DNA from: Bog-756 sp963831535
GTDB taxonomy: Bacteria > Actinomycetota > Acidimicrobiia > Acidimicrobiales > RAAP-2
DNA: 64,000 nt
Assembly: GCA_963831535.1 (NCBI GenBank)
Contig: CAWHQP010000007.1
Coordinates: 124,001-188,000 of the forward strand
Reading direction: 5' to 3'
Below, piece by piece: positions 45,014 through 53,845 of the stretch (the first letter of the stretch is position 1; each line of letters opens with the position of its first letter). The notes under the pieces were generated by a model. That model saw only the letters and a list, made by a program, of their open reading frames with translations, ran no database searches and was not told where the DNA came from. The position numbers and the translations under genes were made by a program.

Positions 45014-46504
45014 CTACGACCGGACGGTGGCGGTCATCCCCGGCAGCAGGCCAGGCACGGTGCGATCGAGCTTGACGATGACCTCGTAGGTGACGGCGGC
45101 GCTGTTACCGGTGGGGCTGAGGACGACCCCGGTGACGGTGCCCTCCTGAGTGATGTCCAGTACCGAGAAGGTGACCGAGGCCCCCTGACCCACCCGGAAC
45201 CGGCCGATGCTCGATTCGGGGACCTGGGCGGTGACCTGTTGGATGCCGCCGACGATCTCGACGAGGGGCTCGTTGCCGGTGGCCGACGACGAGCCTGCCG
45301 GCGTGGGCTGGGACGGGAACAGGGAGAAGCCCGAGGGTTGGCTGGCCTGGATGGAGGCGGGGGCCTTGTAGGCGGGGACACCGGCCGGGCCGAGGTTCTC
45401 GCCTGTCGAGCCGTTCACCTGGGCCACGATGCCGGCGGCCGGGGCCACGATGGTGGCCTGCTGTTCTTCTTGTTGTACCTGGTCCATCTGGGCCGTCGCC
45501 TGGTTCAGGGCGGCCTTCGCCTGGGCCTGGGACTCGGCGTTGGCCGGCGCCCGCTGCAGCGTCCCTTGGTACTGCGCCAGGTTGAGGGCGGCCTGCGCCG
45601 CGTTGACGGTGGCCTGGGCCGAGTTGTTGGCCTGCATGGCCTGGGCCTGCGCCACGGGTACTTGGGCCTGGGCTTTGGCCACGGCCGCCTGGTCCGTTTC
45701 GGACGTGCTCTGCAGTTGTTGGCAGTGGGTGAAGAGGTTTTGGGCCGAGAGCAGGGCGGTGCCGGTGAGGGTGGGGTCGGGGGCGACGGGGCCGTTGGGG
45801 CACGCCTGGGTGTAGAGGGTGGCGTCACCCTGAGCCACGGCTTCGGCCGAGGTGACGCTGTCCTGGGCGGCAGCGACGTTGGCCGTGCCCGTCTGGGCGG
45901 TGGCCGTGAGTGAGGCCTGGGCGTTGGCCAGCGCCGTCTGCTGCTGTTGCACCTGCAGGCCGTTCTGCTCGTTCTGGGCGCTGGTGGGTTGGGGGGCACC
46001 GACCTGCTGCACGGCTGCCTGGTCGGCCGCCACCACCTGTTGGTCGGCGTGGAGCTGGGCATCGAGGGTCCCGAGGTTCTGGGTGGCGAGGGCTTCGCCT
46101 GCGTGCACCTCTTGCCCGGGTTTGACGTTGATGGCCACGACCGTGCCCGTGTTGGCGAAGTTCAGGTCGTAGACCTTCGAAGTACTCACTACGGCGGGAA
46201 AGGACTGGTCGCCGACGGTGGCGGCATCGACCGTGTAGATCCCGGCCACCACCGCCAGGGCGGCGATGACGACGGCGAGGGCCAGCTGGCGCCGGCTGAT
46301 GTGGAGCCGTCCCGGATCCCGCTCGGATAGGGCTGGGCCGTCGATGACCCCGACCCGCGAGTGGGCCCCGGCCTTGGGGCTGTCTGACGCCTGGCCGTCG
46401 GGCGCGGACGGCCCGGGCCCTTCGGACGAAAGGTCGGTGGGCATGCTGAGCGACGCGTTCATGCCTCGCACCTTCTCGGTCTTGCGTGGGGCCCGGGCCG
46501 TCAT
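45014..46504 (-). CDS. HlyD-like membrane-fusion protein of the polysaccharide operon
   Basis: 496 residues. A 70-residue cytoplasmic part is followed by a membrane helix (LALAVVIAALAVVAGIYTV). Half-lipoyl GTVVAINVKPGQEVHAGEAL, a very long Gln/Ala-rich alpha-helical hairpin (about 140-345), second half IVAPAAGIVAQVNGSTGENL, then a beta-barrel domain follow. In synthase-dependent systems (Alg44-like) such a protein sits next to the synthase. ATG 46504 has AAGGGGG eight bases upstream; an ATG at 46462 is an alternative. Confidence 0.82.
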   Translation of the reverse strand: MTARAPRKTEKVRGMNASLSMPTDLSSEGPGPSAPDGQASDSPKAGAHSRVGVIDGPALSERDPGRLHISRRQLALAVVIAALAVVAGIYTVDAATVGDQSFPAVVSTSKVYDLNFANTGTVVAINVKPGQEVHAGEALATQNLGTLDAQLHADQQVVAADQAAVQQVGAPQPTSAQNEQNGLQVQQQQTALANAQASLTATAQTGTANVAAAQDSVTSAEAVAQGDATLYTQACPNGPVAPDPTLTGTALLSAQNLFTHCQQLQSTSETDQAAVAKAQAQVPVAQAQAMQANNSAQATVNAAQAALNLAQYQGTLQRAPANAESQAQAKAALNQATAQMDQVQQEEQQATIVAPAAGIVAQVNGSTGENLGPAGVPAYKAPASIQASQPSGFSLFPSQPTPAGSSSATGNEPLVEIVGGIQQVTAQVPESSIGRFRVGQGASVTFSVLDITQEGTVTGVVLSPTGNSAAVTYEVIVKLDRTVPGLLPGMTATVRS

Positions 46505-46565
46505 CGGTTCGCCCCCTTGTCGTGGCCCCCGACCGGGCGCGCCGTCGATTCCCTATGGCACCGTT

Positions 46566-49500
46566 TCATGGTCTCGACAACCTCCGCTTCAACTGTTCGT
46601 CCTCCAGCCACGTCACGAGCATGTAGGCGCCTCCGACGATCATGAGCAGTACCCCGGCGAGAATGCCGGCCCAGCCGTAGCCCTCACGCCCGAGGATGAG
46701 CCCCCAGAGGTCGAGCCCGTTCGGTGTCCCGTCGGTGGCAGTCGTTATGGTCAGGGGAGCGAACGCGGACGGCGACGTCGTGAGCGGGAGGCTGAAGAGG
46801 AGTTTGGGCACGCCGGGCAACGGCGGCAGCGGCGCGGCCGACGGATTGGGGCCGAACAGCGGCGCCAACTGCACCCGGGCCGGCGCACTGACCGACTTCC
46901 CGAACTCGGCATCGCCGTTGTAGACGGCCGTCAGCACGTCGGTGCCGGCGGGGAGGCTCACCGTGGTGCAGCTGGGATCCGTGGTCACGGGCATTTGCTG
47001 GCAGCCGGAGATTGGCGACCCGTTGCTGAAGAGGCTCACCGAGCCACCGCTGTCCGAGGCGACCGCGGCGCTGATGTGCACGGCCTCGGTGGGGGCCGCA
47101 GACGGGGTGGACACCGTCACCGACGTGGTCGACGGCTGTTGGGGCGGCTGGAAGCGCCGGTCGTTGGCCAGGGTCTGGAACGTCGAATACCCCGAGTTGT
47201 CCAGGGGGTAATTATAGGTACCGCCTTTGCCGGGCGCGTCGAAATAGAGCACGCCTCGGATCATCGGGTACCCGCTGTCGAGCGACTGCTTCAGGTCGGA
47301 CAGGTAGGGCGACTGGGCGCCTGACAGGGCGGCGGTCTCGGTGATCATCAGCGGCTTTCCGAAGGAGTCGAAGGTGGAGTACCACGAGCCGAACAGCTGG
47401 GCGAACTGGCCGGCCTGGTAGCTCGTTGAGTTGCGGAGGTAGCCGTCCACCGCGATCCAGTCGACGTAGGCCGGCCCCGGGTAGTACTTGATCCAGTCCT
47501 GGTCCTGACCTCCCGAGGCGATGCACCATACGAAGGACACGTTGTCGGCCCCGGCCGCGGCGAAGAGGGCGTGGATGTGGCGGAAGGCGGCGGCGTAGCC
47601 GGCCGGACCGAGGCTGGCGATGCAGGCTTTGTAGTCCGGGGAGTTGGGGAAGTTGAACTCGTAGAACCACCGCAGGAAGATCGGGGCCTTCAGTTGGGCC
47701 AGTTCCGTCGCGAAGCTGGTGATGAGGGCGTCGTCCTGGCCGGAGAGGATGGTGGCGTCGCTCGGGCCGCAGCGCCAGTCGATCATCGGTGTCGCCCCGT
47801 TGGCCAGCACCTTCTCCAAGGTCGCCGTCGGGGTCGGTTCCGCCCAGTTCTGATAGACGTGGACGACCGAGAGCGGGCGGTTCAGGCCGACGTTGAAGGA
47901 GGGGAGCGCACTCAACTCCTGGTTGATCGGGGTCTGTTTGGTCACCGGCAAGGGCCGCACCCAGGCCCCGAGATAGGCCGTTCCCGCCGGGGGAATGAAT
48001 GGACGTCCCTGATCGCCCACCACTGAGCCCACGGTGACGGTGACCGAGGTCGATTCCGAAGGGCCGTAGGCCGCGTCCCCGAGGTAGTCGGCCGTGATGT
48101 CGTTGGCGCCGCTGTCGAGTGACGATGTCTCACAGCTGCTGGCGTGCAGGACCTGGACGTCATCGCACCCGGGGATGGGGGAGCCGTTGTCGGAGAAGGA
48201 CACACTCCCGCCCAGGTCGGAACCGGCGACTGCGGCGGTGATGGTGACGACCTTGCCCTCCGGGGGTGAGGTGTCCGACACCGAGACTGACGTGGTCGTG
48301 GTCGAACGGTCCGGCTGGAAGTACGGGTCGGCCGACAGTGCATTCAGAGCGGACAGTCCCCCCTGGTCCAGGGTGAAGTCGTAGGGGTCCCCGGTCGGTC
48401 CCGGGGAGCGGCCGTCCTGGTAGACGACGGCCTTGACGAGCGGGAAGGCCGTGGGCAGCAACGTACCGAGGAGGTTGAGGTAGGTGGCCTGCACCGAGGG
48501 TTGCTGGCCGGTGAGGGCGCCGGTGTCCGAGATCATGAGCGGCTTGCCGGAGGGGGAGAAGGCCGCGTACCAGGCGGCGAAGCGGTTCTGGACCAGCCCG
48601 GCGGTCGGAGGGGAGGTCGACCGGTCGAACCCGTCGGCGGCGATCCAGTCGACGAAGTTGTCCCCGGGATAGAAGGTGCTCCACGCGGTGGCCGGGCTGT
48701 CATTGGTGTCCACCGACCACACGAAGGCCACATTGCCGGCGCCGGCCGACCGGAACTGGCGGACGATGTCGCGATAGGTCTGCACGTAGCCCGCCGCGCC
48801 GATGTTGCCGAGGCAGTTGCTCGAGTCGTCGGTGAACGAGCCCGGGTCCGGGTACCACTGGACCAGGAGCGGGATGCCGGTGGACGCCAGGGCCTGCGCG
48901 GCGGCGGTGATGGTGGCGTCATCGTTCCCGTTGAGCACGTGGGAGTCGAGGTCGCCGCACTCCCAGGTGATCATGGGGATGGCGCCGGTGGCGTAGACCT
49001 GCTCGACCTGGGTGGTGTTGATCGGTGCGCTCCAGGCCTGGTCCACCTGGACGATGGAGGCCGGGCGACCAAGACCCTGGTTGAGGTCGGCGAGCGCGTC
49101 GGACGAGGAGAGCGTGCTCCCGGTCGGGTTGACGGAGGCACCGAGGTAGGCCTGACACGAACTCGGGACCGCCGGCTGACGACTAGTTCCCGGCGAGGCG
49201 GGAGGTGAGGCCGTCGTGCAGGCCGGATCGCGGGGCCCGATGATCCGGGCGTGGGAGGCGACGGTACCTGACGCCGCCGCCAGTGTCGACGTCGACGTCG
49301 ACGTCGACGTCGACGTCGACGTCGGGCTCGGCTGTACGACCACCGCAAGGGGGGCCGAGGCCGAGGACTGGTTGGCGCTGTCTCCGCTGTAGGCCGCGAT
49401 GATGGTGTCGGCTCCGGCGGGAAGCGTGGACGTGTTGCACCCCGTGGTCACCGAGACCGGGAGGTAGGCGCAGCCGTCGACTGCGGATCCATTCACGAGG

Positions 49501-50681
49501 AAGGTGACGGCCCCGCCGAGATCGGGAGCGCTCACTGAGACGGAAATGGCCACCTGCTGGCCCGCAGCCACCTGGGCGGCTGGGGTCCTGATGGACGTGG
49601 AGGACGGGGCCCGGGCCGGCTGGAAGTAGGGGGAGCGGGACAGGGTCCGGAACGCTGCCGTCCCCGCCGGGTCGAGGGCCAGCTGGGTCTGGGCCACGAC
49701 CTCGGGGGCATCGGCGTAGACGACCCCTTTGATCAACGGGAACGACGTGGGTAGCGCCGAGGACAGGGCGGTGAGGAACTGACCCTGAGTTCCGGGGGTG
49801 GTCCCGGTATTCGAAATGAGCAGTGGCCGCCCGTAGGTCGAGAAGGTCGAGTACCACGAAGCGAACGCCGAGTTCACCCCCTGCGGGTCGGTGGCTGTCG
49901 GAGTCGGACTCTCGTTGTCGGCGGCGATCCAGGCGACGCTGGCCGCTCCGGGAAAGAAGCCGGCCCATGCCGAACTCGAGCCCTGCGAGGTGTCCACGGA
50001 CCAGACGGTGGCGGCATTGGTGGCGCCGGCCAGGAGCCGGCTGACGTGCTGGAAGGCGGCCACGTAGCCGGCCGCGCCGCCGGTGCCGAGGCACGCCTGT
50101 GAGGCCGCGCTCGACCCGTTGGCGTCAGGGAACCAGCGCACCAGTACCGGTGCGCCGAGCGCATTCAGCTCATGGGCGAACCGGGTGATGAGTGCGTCAT
50201 CCGTCCCGGCGGTCACATTGGCGTCGGTGTCGCCGCACTCCCAAGTGATCATGGGGATGGCGCCGGTCCCGACAACCCGCCGGAGTTGGGCGATGTCCAC
50301 GAGGGTGCTCCAGTCCTGGTCCACCTCGACGATCGACAGCGGCCGGGCGAGGCTGGGTTCGACACTCGGCAGTGAGGCCAGTTCCGCGGCGACGCTCTCC
50401 GAGCCGCCCGAGGGAGCGGCACCGGTGAGCGACTGTCCGGACGGGTCGACGAAGGCCCCGAGGTAGGCCGTGCCGGTGGCGGGCACGACGGGCGGGTTCA
50501 CGGCCGGCCGGGACGGGACGGTGGTCCAGACGGACGTTCCGCTGACCGACACGGTCGGGGTGGTGGCCTCCGGCATCCCGTAGGTCGGGGGCGCCACGGT
50601 CACCGTGCCCACCAGGACGGCGAGAACGGACGCCACCAGTGTCTGGGACCACCCAGGTCGACAGCTCCGAGGAGCCGTCAT
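46566..50681 (-). CDS. three-domain GH26-like secreted, membrane-tethered glycosidase
   Basis: 1371 residues: signal peptide (1-36), then three units each of a GH26-like TIM barrel (starting near 70, 510 and 900 with AYLGAxV) and a bacterial Ig-like domain, and a C-terminal membrane helix (about 1335-1357) with a basic end. GH26 enzymes cleave beta-mannans or beta-1,3-xylans with two glutamates. Unit 3 has both (RWFYEFN near 1007, MITETAA near 1114). Unit 1 has RWFPDAN and LISNTG; unit 2 has QWYPDPG and MISDTG, so these two look catalytically dead. It is probably a wall-facing enzyme that trims or binds the exported polymer. ATG 50681 follows GAGGT. Confidence 0.82.
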   Translation of the reverse strand: MTAPRSCRPGWSQTLVASVLAVLVGTVTVAPPTYGMPEATTPTVSVSGTSVWTTVPSRPAVNPPVVPATGTAYLGAFVDPSGQSLTGAAPSGGSESVAAELASLPSVEPSLARPLSIVEVDQDWSTLVDIAQLRRVVGTGAIPMITWECGDTDANVTAGTDDALITRFAHELNALGAPVLVRWFPDANGSSAASQACLGTGGAAGYVAAFQHVSRLLAGATNAATVWSVDTSQGSSSAWAGFFPGAASVAWIAADNESPTPTATDPQGVNSAFASWYSTFSTYGRPLLISNTGTTPGTQGQFLTALSSALPTSFPLIKGVVYADAPEVVAQTQLALDPAGTAAFRTLSRSPYFQPARAPSSTSIRTPAAQVAAGQQVAISVSVSAPDLGGAVTFLVNGSAVDGCAYLPVSVTTGCNTSTLPAGADTIIAAYSGDSANQSSASAPLAVVVQPSPTSTSTSTSTSTSTLAAASGTVASHARIIGPRDPACTTASPPASPGTSRQPAVPSSCQAYLGASVNPTGSTLSSSDALADLNQGLGRPASIVQVDQAWSAPINTTQVEQVYATGAIPMITWECGDLDSHVLNGNDDATITAAAQALASTGIPLLVQWYPDPGSFTDDSSNCLGNIGAAGYVQTYRDIVRQFRSAGAGNVAFVWSVDTNDSPATAWSTFYPGDNFVDWIAADGFDRSTSPPTAGLVQNRFAAWYAAFSPSGKPLMISDTGALTGQQPSVQATYLNLLGTLLPTAFPLVKAVVYQDGRSPGPTGDPYDFTLDQGGLSALNALSADPYFQPDRSTTTTSVSVSDTSPPEGKVVTITAAVAGSDLGGSVSFSDNGSPIPGCDDVQVLHASSCETSSLDSGANDITADYLGDAAYGPSESTSVTVTVGSVVGDQGRPFIPPAGTAYLGAWVRPLPVTKQTPINQELSALPSFNVGLNRPLSVVHVYQNWAEPTPTATLEKVLANGATPMIDWRCGPSDATILSGQDDALITSFATELAQLKAPIFLRWFYEFNFPNSPDYKACIASLGPAGYAAAFRHIHALFAAAGADNVSFVWCIASGGQDQDWIKYYPGPAYVDWIAVDGYLRNSTSYQAGQFAQLFGSWYSTFDSFGKPLMITETAALSGAQSPYLSDLKQSLDSGYPMIRGVLYFDAPGKGGTYNYPLDNSGYSTFQTLANDRRFQPPQQPSTTSVTVSTPSAAPTEAVHISAAVASDSGGSVSLFSNGSPISGCQQMPVTTDPSCTTVSLPAGTDVLTAVYNGDAEFGKSVSAPARVQLAPLFGPNPSAAPLPPLPGVPKLLFSLPLTTSPSAFAPLTITTATDGTPNGLDLWGLILGREGYGWAGILAGVLLMIVGGAYMLVTWLEDEQLKRRLSRP
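49285..49320. repeat. (GTCGAC)6 hexamer array
   Basis: Six perfect copies of the self-complementary hexamer GTCGAC encode an alternating Ser-Thr linker between the first Ig-like domain and the second GH26 unit. Copy-number change by whole units keeps the frame and alters linker length. Confidence 0.9.
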
Positions 50682-51026
50682 GAAGCAGACCTCGGAGTGG
50701 CGACCGCTCCACCGGCGTCGAGGGCGACATGGACAGGGGAGAGCCGACGGTGTGGTCCGCCGATGGGTGCTTCCGGGACAGGTCCCACCGTGGCGGCAAC
50801 TCGTTCCGTGTCTGCCCTCTGCCTCACCGCGCCCCCCTCGTCCTTTCGTCGCCATATCCGTGGGCACGCGCCGCGCCCCTGCCCGACGTCTGAATCTAGC
50901 AGAGAAACCACAGAGAGAAGCTGAATAACTACTCTCCGTGGTCAGAAAATTGCGAACATTGTGTTACAGCCAAGGGGCCGGGTGTGGATCCGCGGGACCG
51001 CTCCGGCCGTCTGGGCCCCCGGCGGC
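50682..51026. other. 345-base leader region before the GH26 gene
   Basis: No gene. On the minus strand a TAGATT (about 50897-50892) could be a -10 element for the GH26 gene, but no good -35 is seen. The AT-rich part around 50925-50975 contrasts with the flanks and is the likely promoter zone. Confidence 0.3.
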
Positions 51027-52025
51027 CTACTGCCCCGAACCGGCCGCGTACGACTCGAGGAACGTGACCGCGGGACCGGCGTCGGCCTGTCCACAGTTGG
51101 GGCACTGAGGCGACTGTCCCGGGATGTTGAGCCAGTAGCCGGAGACGAGCGACCTGGTCGCTGCCACCACACTGGTTAGCGTGGCCGGATTGACGGGTCC
51201 ACTCCCGGGGATCGAGGTCGTGATGCCGAGCAGAACCAAGTGGGTGGGCGCGGCCGCCCGGGCCTGGGCGGCGGCCTGGGCGACGAACGAGGTGAACCCC
51301 GGCTCGTCCTCGGCCTGCTGACCCTGGATCTCGACGACATCGGAGGTGGCCGCGCCCTGGCCGGCCATGTTCAGGTTCAGGTAGCCGGAGAACTTCCCCC
51401 GGCCCGAGCTCAGTTGGTTCGACGCCGTGTAGCTCGGATCGAGGATCGGCGTCAGATTGGCGGCCGGCGTGAAGATCATCTGGAGACCGTGGGCGTGGGC
51501 CAGGGCCAGCGCCTGGGCGGCGAAGGTGAACGGTGCCGCTTTCTCATCGCTCGGGGTGGATGCCCAGGCCTCGTTGTCGTAGAGGACGTACTTGACGCCG
51601 GGCTCGATCGTGGCGTCGAGGATGCTGGTCTGCATGGCCGTGAAGCTGGCGAAGGACTCGACCTTTTGGGCCAGGGGGACGAGTGCGTCGGGAGCGTTCC
51701 CATGGGGCCGGACGATGAGGAGGGTCCGCGGCGAGTTGAAGAGCTCGGTGATGGTGGCGGCGGGCAGGCCATTGTGCTCCAACAGCGAAAGGGTGAAGTC
51801 CTCGATCAGCCAGTAGGGACCGCTCGCCGCCGGCCCCGGAGCGGTCGGCGCCGTGGACGATGGGACGGCTGTCGACGGCGGAGCGGTCGCCGGCGGTGGG
51901 GTGGACGTCGTCGTCCTCGGAGCGTTGGCGCTCGGTGGACCCGCCCCGCCGCACGAGCAGATCAGAACGGCGGAGGTGCACAGGACTGCGACCGTGGCGG
52001 TCCATTGTGACCTTCGACGAGTCAT
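51027..52025 (-). CDS. putative lipoprotein, TIM-barrel-like, unknown function
   Basis: 332 residues. A lipoprotein signal (AVLCTSAVLICSCGG, lipid-modified Cys about 23) is followed by a Pro/Thr/Ser spacer (25-65). The globular domain contains TLLIVRPHGNAPDALVPLA, KYVLYDNEAWASTP, HAHGLQMIFTPAANL and THLVLLGITTS, a succession of strands and helices suggesting a TIM barrel with acidic residues in NEAW. A late CPNC may form a disulfide. GGAGG lies four bases before ATG 52025. It precedes the GH26/adaptor/synthase operon and is likely the outermost component of it. Confidence 0.65.
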   Translation of the reverse strand: MTRRRSQWTATVAVLCTSAVLICSCGGAGPPSANAPRTTTSTPPPATAPPSTAVPSSTAPTAPGPAASGPYWLIEDFTLSLLEHNGLPAATITELFNSPRTLLIVRPHGNAPDALVPLAQKVESFASFTAMQTSILDATIEPGVKYVLYDNEAWASTPSDEKAAPFTFAAQALALAHAHGLQMIFTPAANLTPILDPSYTASNQLSSGRGKFSGYLNLNMAGQGAATSDVVEIQGQQAEDEPGFTSFVAQAAAQARAAAPTHLVLLGITTSIPGSGPVNPATLTSVVAATRSLVSGYWLNIPGQSPQCPNCGQADAGPAVTFLESYAAGSGQ

Positions 52026-52327
52026 CGTTCCTCCCGTCCGCCGAAGTCCACGGGACCAACCCGAGCACGGCCGCACCGATGTCCCCGTCGGCCGACCGAC
52101 GGAGACACGCTACCGGGAGCGGTGGCCCAAGAGACGGCGGTGCGCACCCTGGGGCGATCGATGGTGGCGGTCGTAGGCGGTGCCCCACCTACAATGACCC
52201 GGGCGCGGCCAATGACCGGGAGGCCAGGCGTCGTAGCCGGTCGCACGGACCACCGCGGTGGCGTCGAGGGCTCGGGTCGGCGGTGTGACGAGGCCGTCGA
52301 CGAGAAGATCGGGGGGCAGGAGGCACC
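52026..52327. other. divergent promoter region between the lipoprotein and sulfatase genes
   Basis: 302 bases without a gene. GTAGG and CCTAC form an inverted repeat at about 52173-52191, overlapping TACAAT (52190-52195), a possible -10 element toward the sulfatase. No -35 is convincing. Confidence 0.3.
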
Positions 52328-53830
52328 ATGAGGATCATCTACTTCGACATCGACACCCTGCGGGCCGACCATCTGGGTTGCTACGGCTACGGACGGGCCA
52401 CCAGCCCCACCATCGACGCGTTGGCCGCCGAGGGCCTCCGGTTCGACAACGTCCACGCCTCGGACACGCCGTGTCTGCCGTCCCGCTCCGCCCTCTGCTC
52501 GGGCCAGTTCGGAATTCGCAACGGCTCCATCAACCACGGCGGACCCTCGACGGACCCGTTCCCCGAAGGTCGTGACCGCCAGTTCCAGACGTCGCTGGCC
52601 CGCAACGGCTGGATGAGTGCCCTGCGGGCCGAGGGGGTGTGGACGGCCTCCATCAGCACGTTCGCCGAGCGACACTCCGCCTACCACTTCGAGGCCGGGT
52701 TCAACGAGTGCTACAACCTCGGGACCCGGGGCATGGAGACGGCCGAGCAGGTGTCGGCCGTGGCCCGTGACTGGTTGGCCCGTAATGGGCGGCGTGAGGA
52801 CTGGTTCCTCCACGTCCACCTGTGGGACCCCCACACTCCCTACCGCACGCCCATGGCCTTCGGGGACCCCTTCGGTGACGGCTGGGTCCCGGCCTGGCTG
52901 ACCGAGGATGTCCGGGCCGACCACTGGACCCAGCCCGGGCCACACTCGGCCCAGGAGATCGCCGGGTTCAGCCCCCGCACCGTGTGGGACGAGTGGACCC
53001 GCCAGCCCCAGCAGGCCACCTCCATGGAGGACGTGGCCCGCGTCTACGACGGCTACGACACCGGGGTGCGCTACGCCGACCATCACGTGGGCCAGGTCCT
53101 CGACCAGCTCGACGCCCTCGGCCTGTGGGACGACACCGCGATCATGGTCTCCTCGGACCACGGGGAGAACCTCGGTGAGCTGGGTATCTACTGCGACCAC
53201 CAGACCGCCGACCAGTTCACCACCCGACTGCCAGTGGTCCTGCGGTGGCCGGGCCTCGACACCGCCGCCCTGCCCGTCCAAGACGACCTCCACTACCAGA
53301 TCGACGTGATGGCGACGGTGCTCGAGTTGAGCGGGGCGACCGTGCCCGAGACGTGGGACGGTCGGTCCTTTGCATCGGCCCTGACCGCGGGCCAGCCGAG
53401 CGGTCGGGAGCACCTGGTGCTGTCCCACGCGGCCTGGACGGCCCAGCGTTCGGTCCGGTTCGGGAACTGGCTGTGCATGGAGACGTACTGGGACGCCTTC
53501 CACGGCTTCCCCGATGTCATGCTCTTCGACCTGGCCGACGACCCCTACGAGCAGCGCAATCTGGCCCCCGACGCCCCCGACGTGGTCGGTCGGGCACGGG
53601 GCCTCCTCCACGAGTGGAAAGAGGAGGCCATGGGCCGCTCCACCCACGGCATCGACCCCATGTGGTCGGTCCTCCACGAGGGCGGGCCCTGGCACTCCCG
53701 AGTGGACATCGGCTGGTACCTGGAGCGGCTGCGGGCAACCGGACGTGGGCAGTGGGCCGACCGGTTCGAGGCCCGGGATCCCCTGGGCGGTGGTTCGTCC
53801 TTTCCGTCCAGCCTCGACCCGAGCATGTAG
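52328..53830 (+). CDS. sulfatase with Cys-type formylglycine motif
   Basis: 500 residues. The activation motif C49-L-P-S-R53 followed by SALCSG is the canonical CxPSR; Cys would be oxidised to formylglycine. Metal-site elements FDIDTLRADHLG and SSDHGENLGELG and the C-terminal MLFDLADDPYEQRNL are intact. It hydrolyses sulfate esters. No signal peptide, so it acts in the cytosol or is exported otherwise. AGGAGG lies four bases before ATG 52328. Related at fold level to the Thr-type enzyme at 40675. No maturase gene is seen in the window. Confidence 0.88.
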   Translation: MRIIYFDIDTLRADHLGCYGYGRATSPTIDALAAEGLRFDNVHASDTPCLPSRSALCSGQFGIRNGSINHGGPSTDPFPEGRDRQFQTSLARNGWMSALRAEGVWTASISTFAERHSAYHFEAGFNECYNLGTRGMETAEQVSAVARDWLARNGRREDWFLHVHLWDPHTPYRTPMAFGDPFGDGWVPAWLTEDVRADHWTQPGPHSAQEIAGFSPRTVWDEWTRQPQQATSMEDVARVYDGYDTGVRYADHHVGQVLDQLDALGLWDDTAIMVSSDHGENLGELGIYCDHQTADQFTTRLPVVLRWPGLDTAALPVQDDLHYQIDVMATVLELSGATVPETWDGRSFASALTAGQPSGREHLVLSHAAWTAQRSVRFGNWLCMETYWDAFHGFPDVMLFDLADDPYEQRNLAPDAPDVVGRARGLLHEWKEEAMGRSTHGIDPMWSVLHEGGPWHSRVDIGWYLERLRATGRGQWADRFEARDPLGGGSSFPSSLDPSM

Positions 53831-53845
53831 CCACGGCGGGATGCG

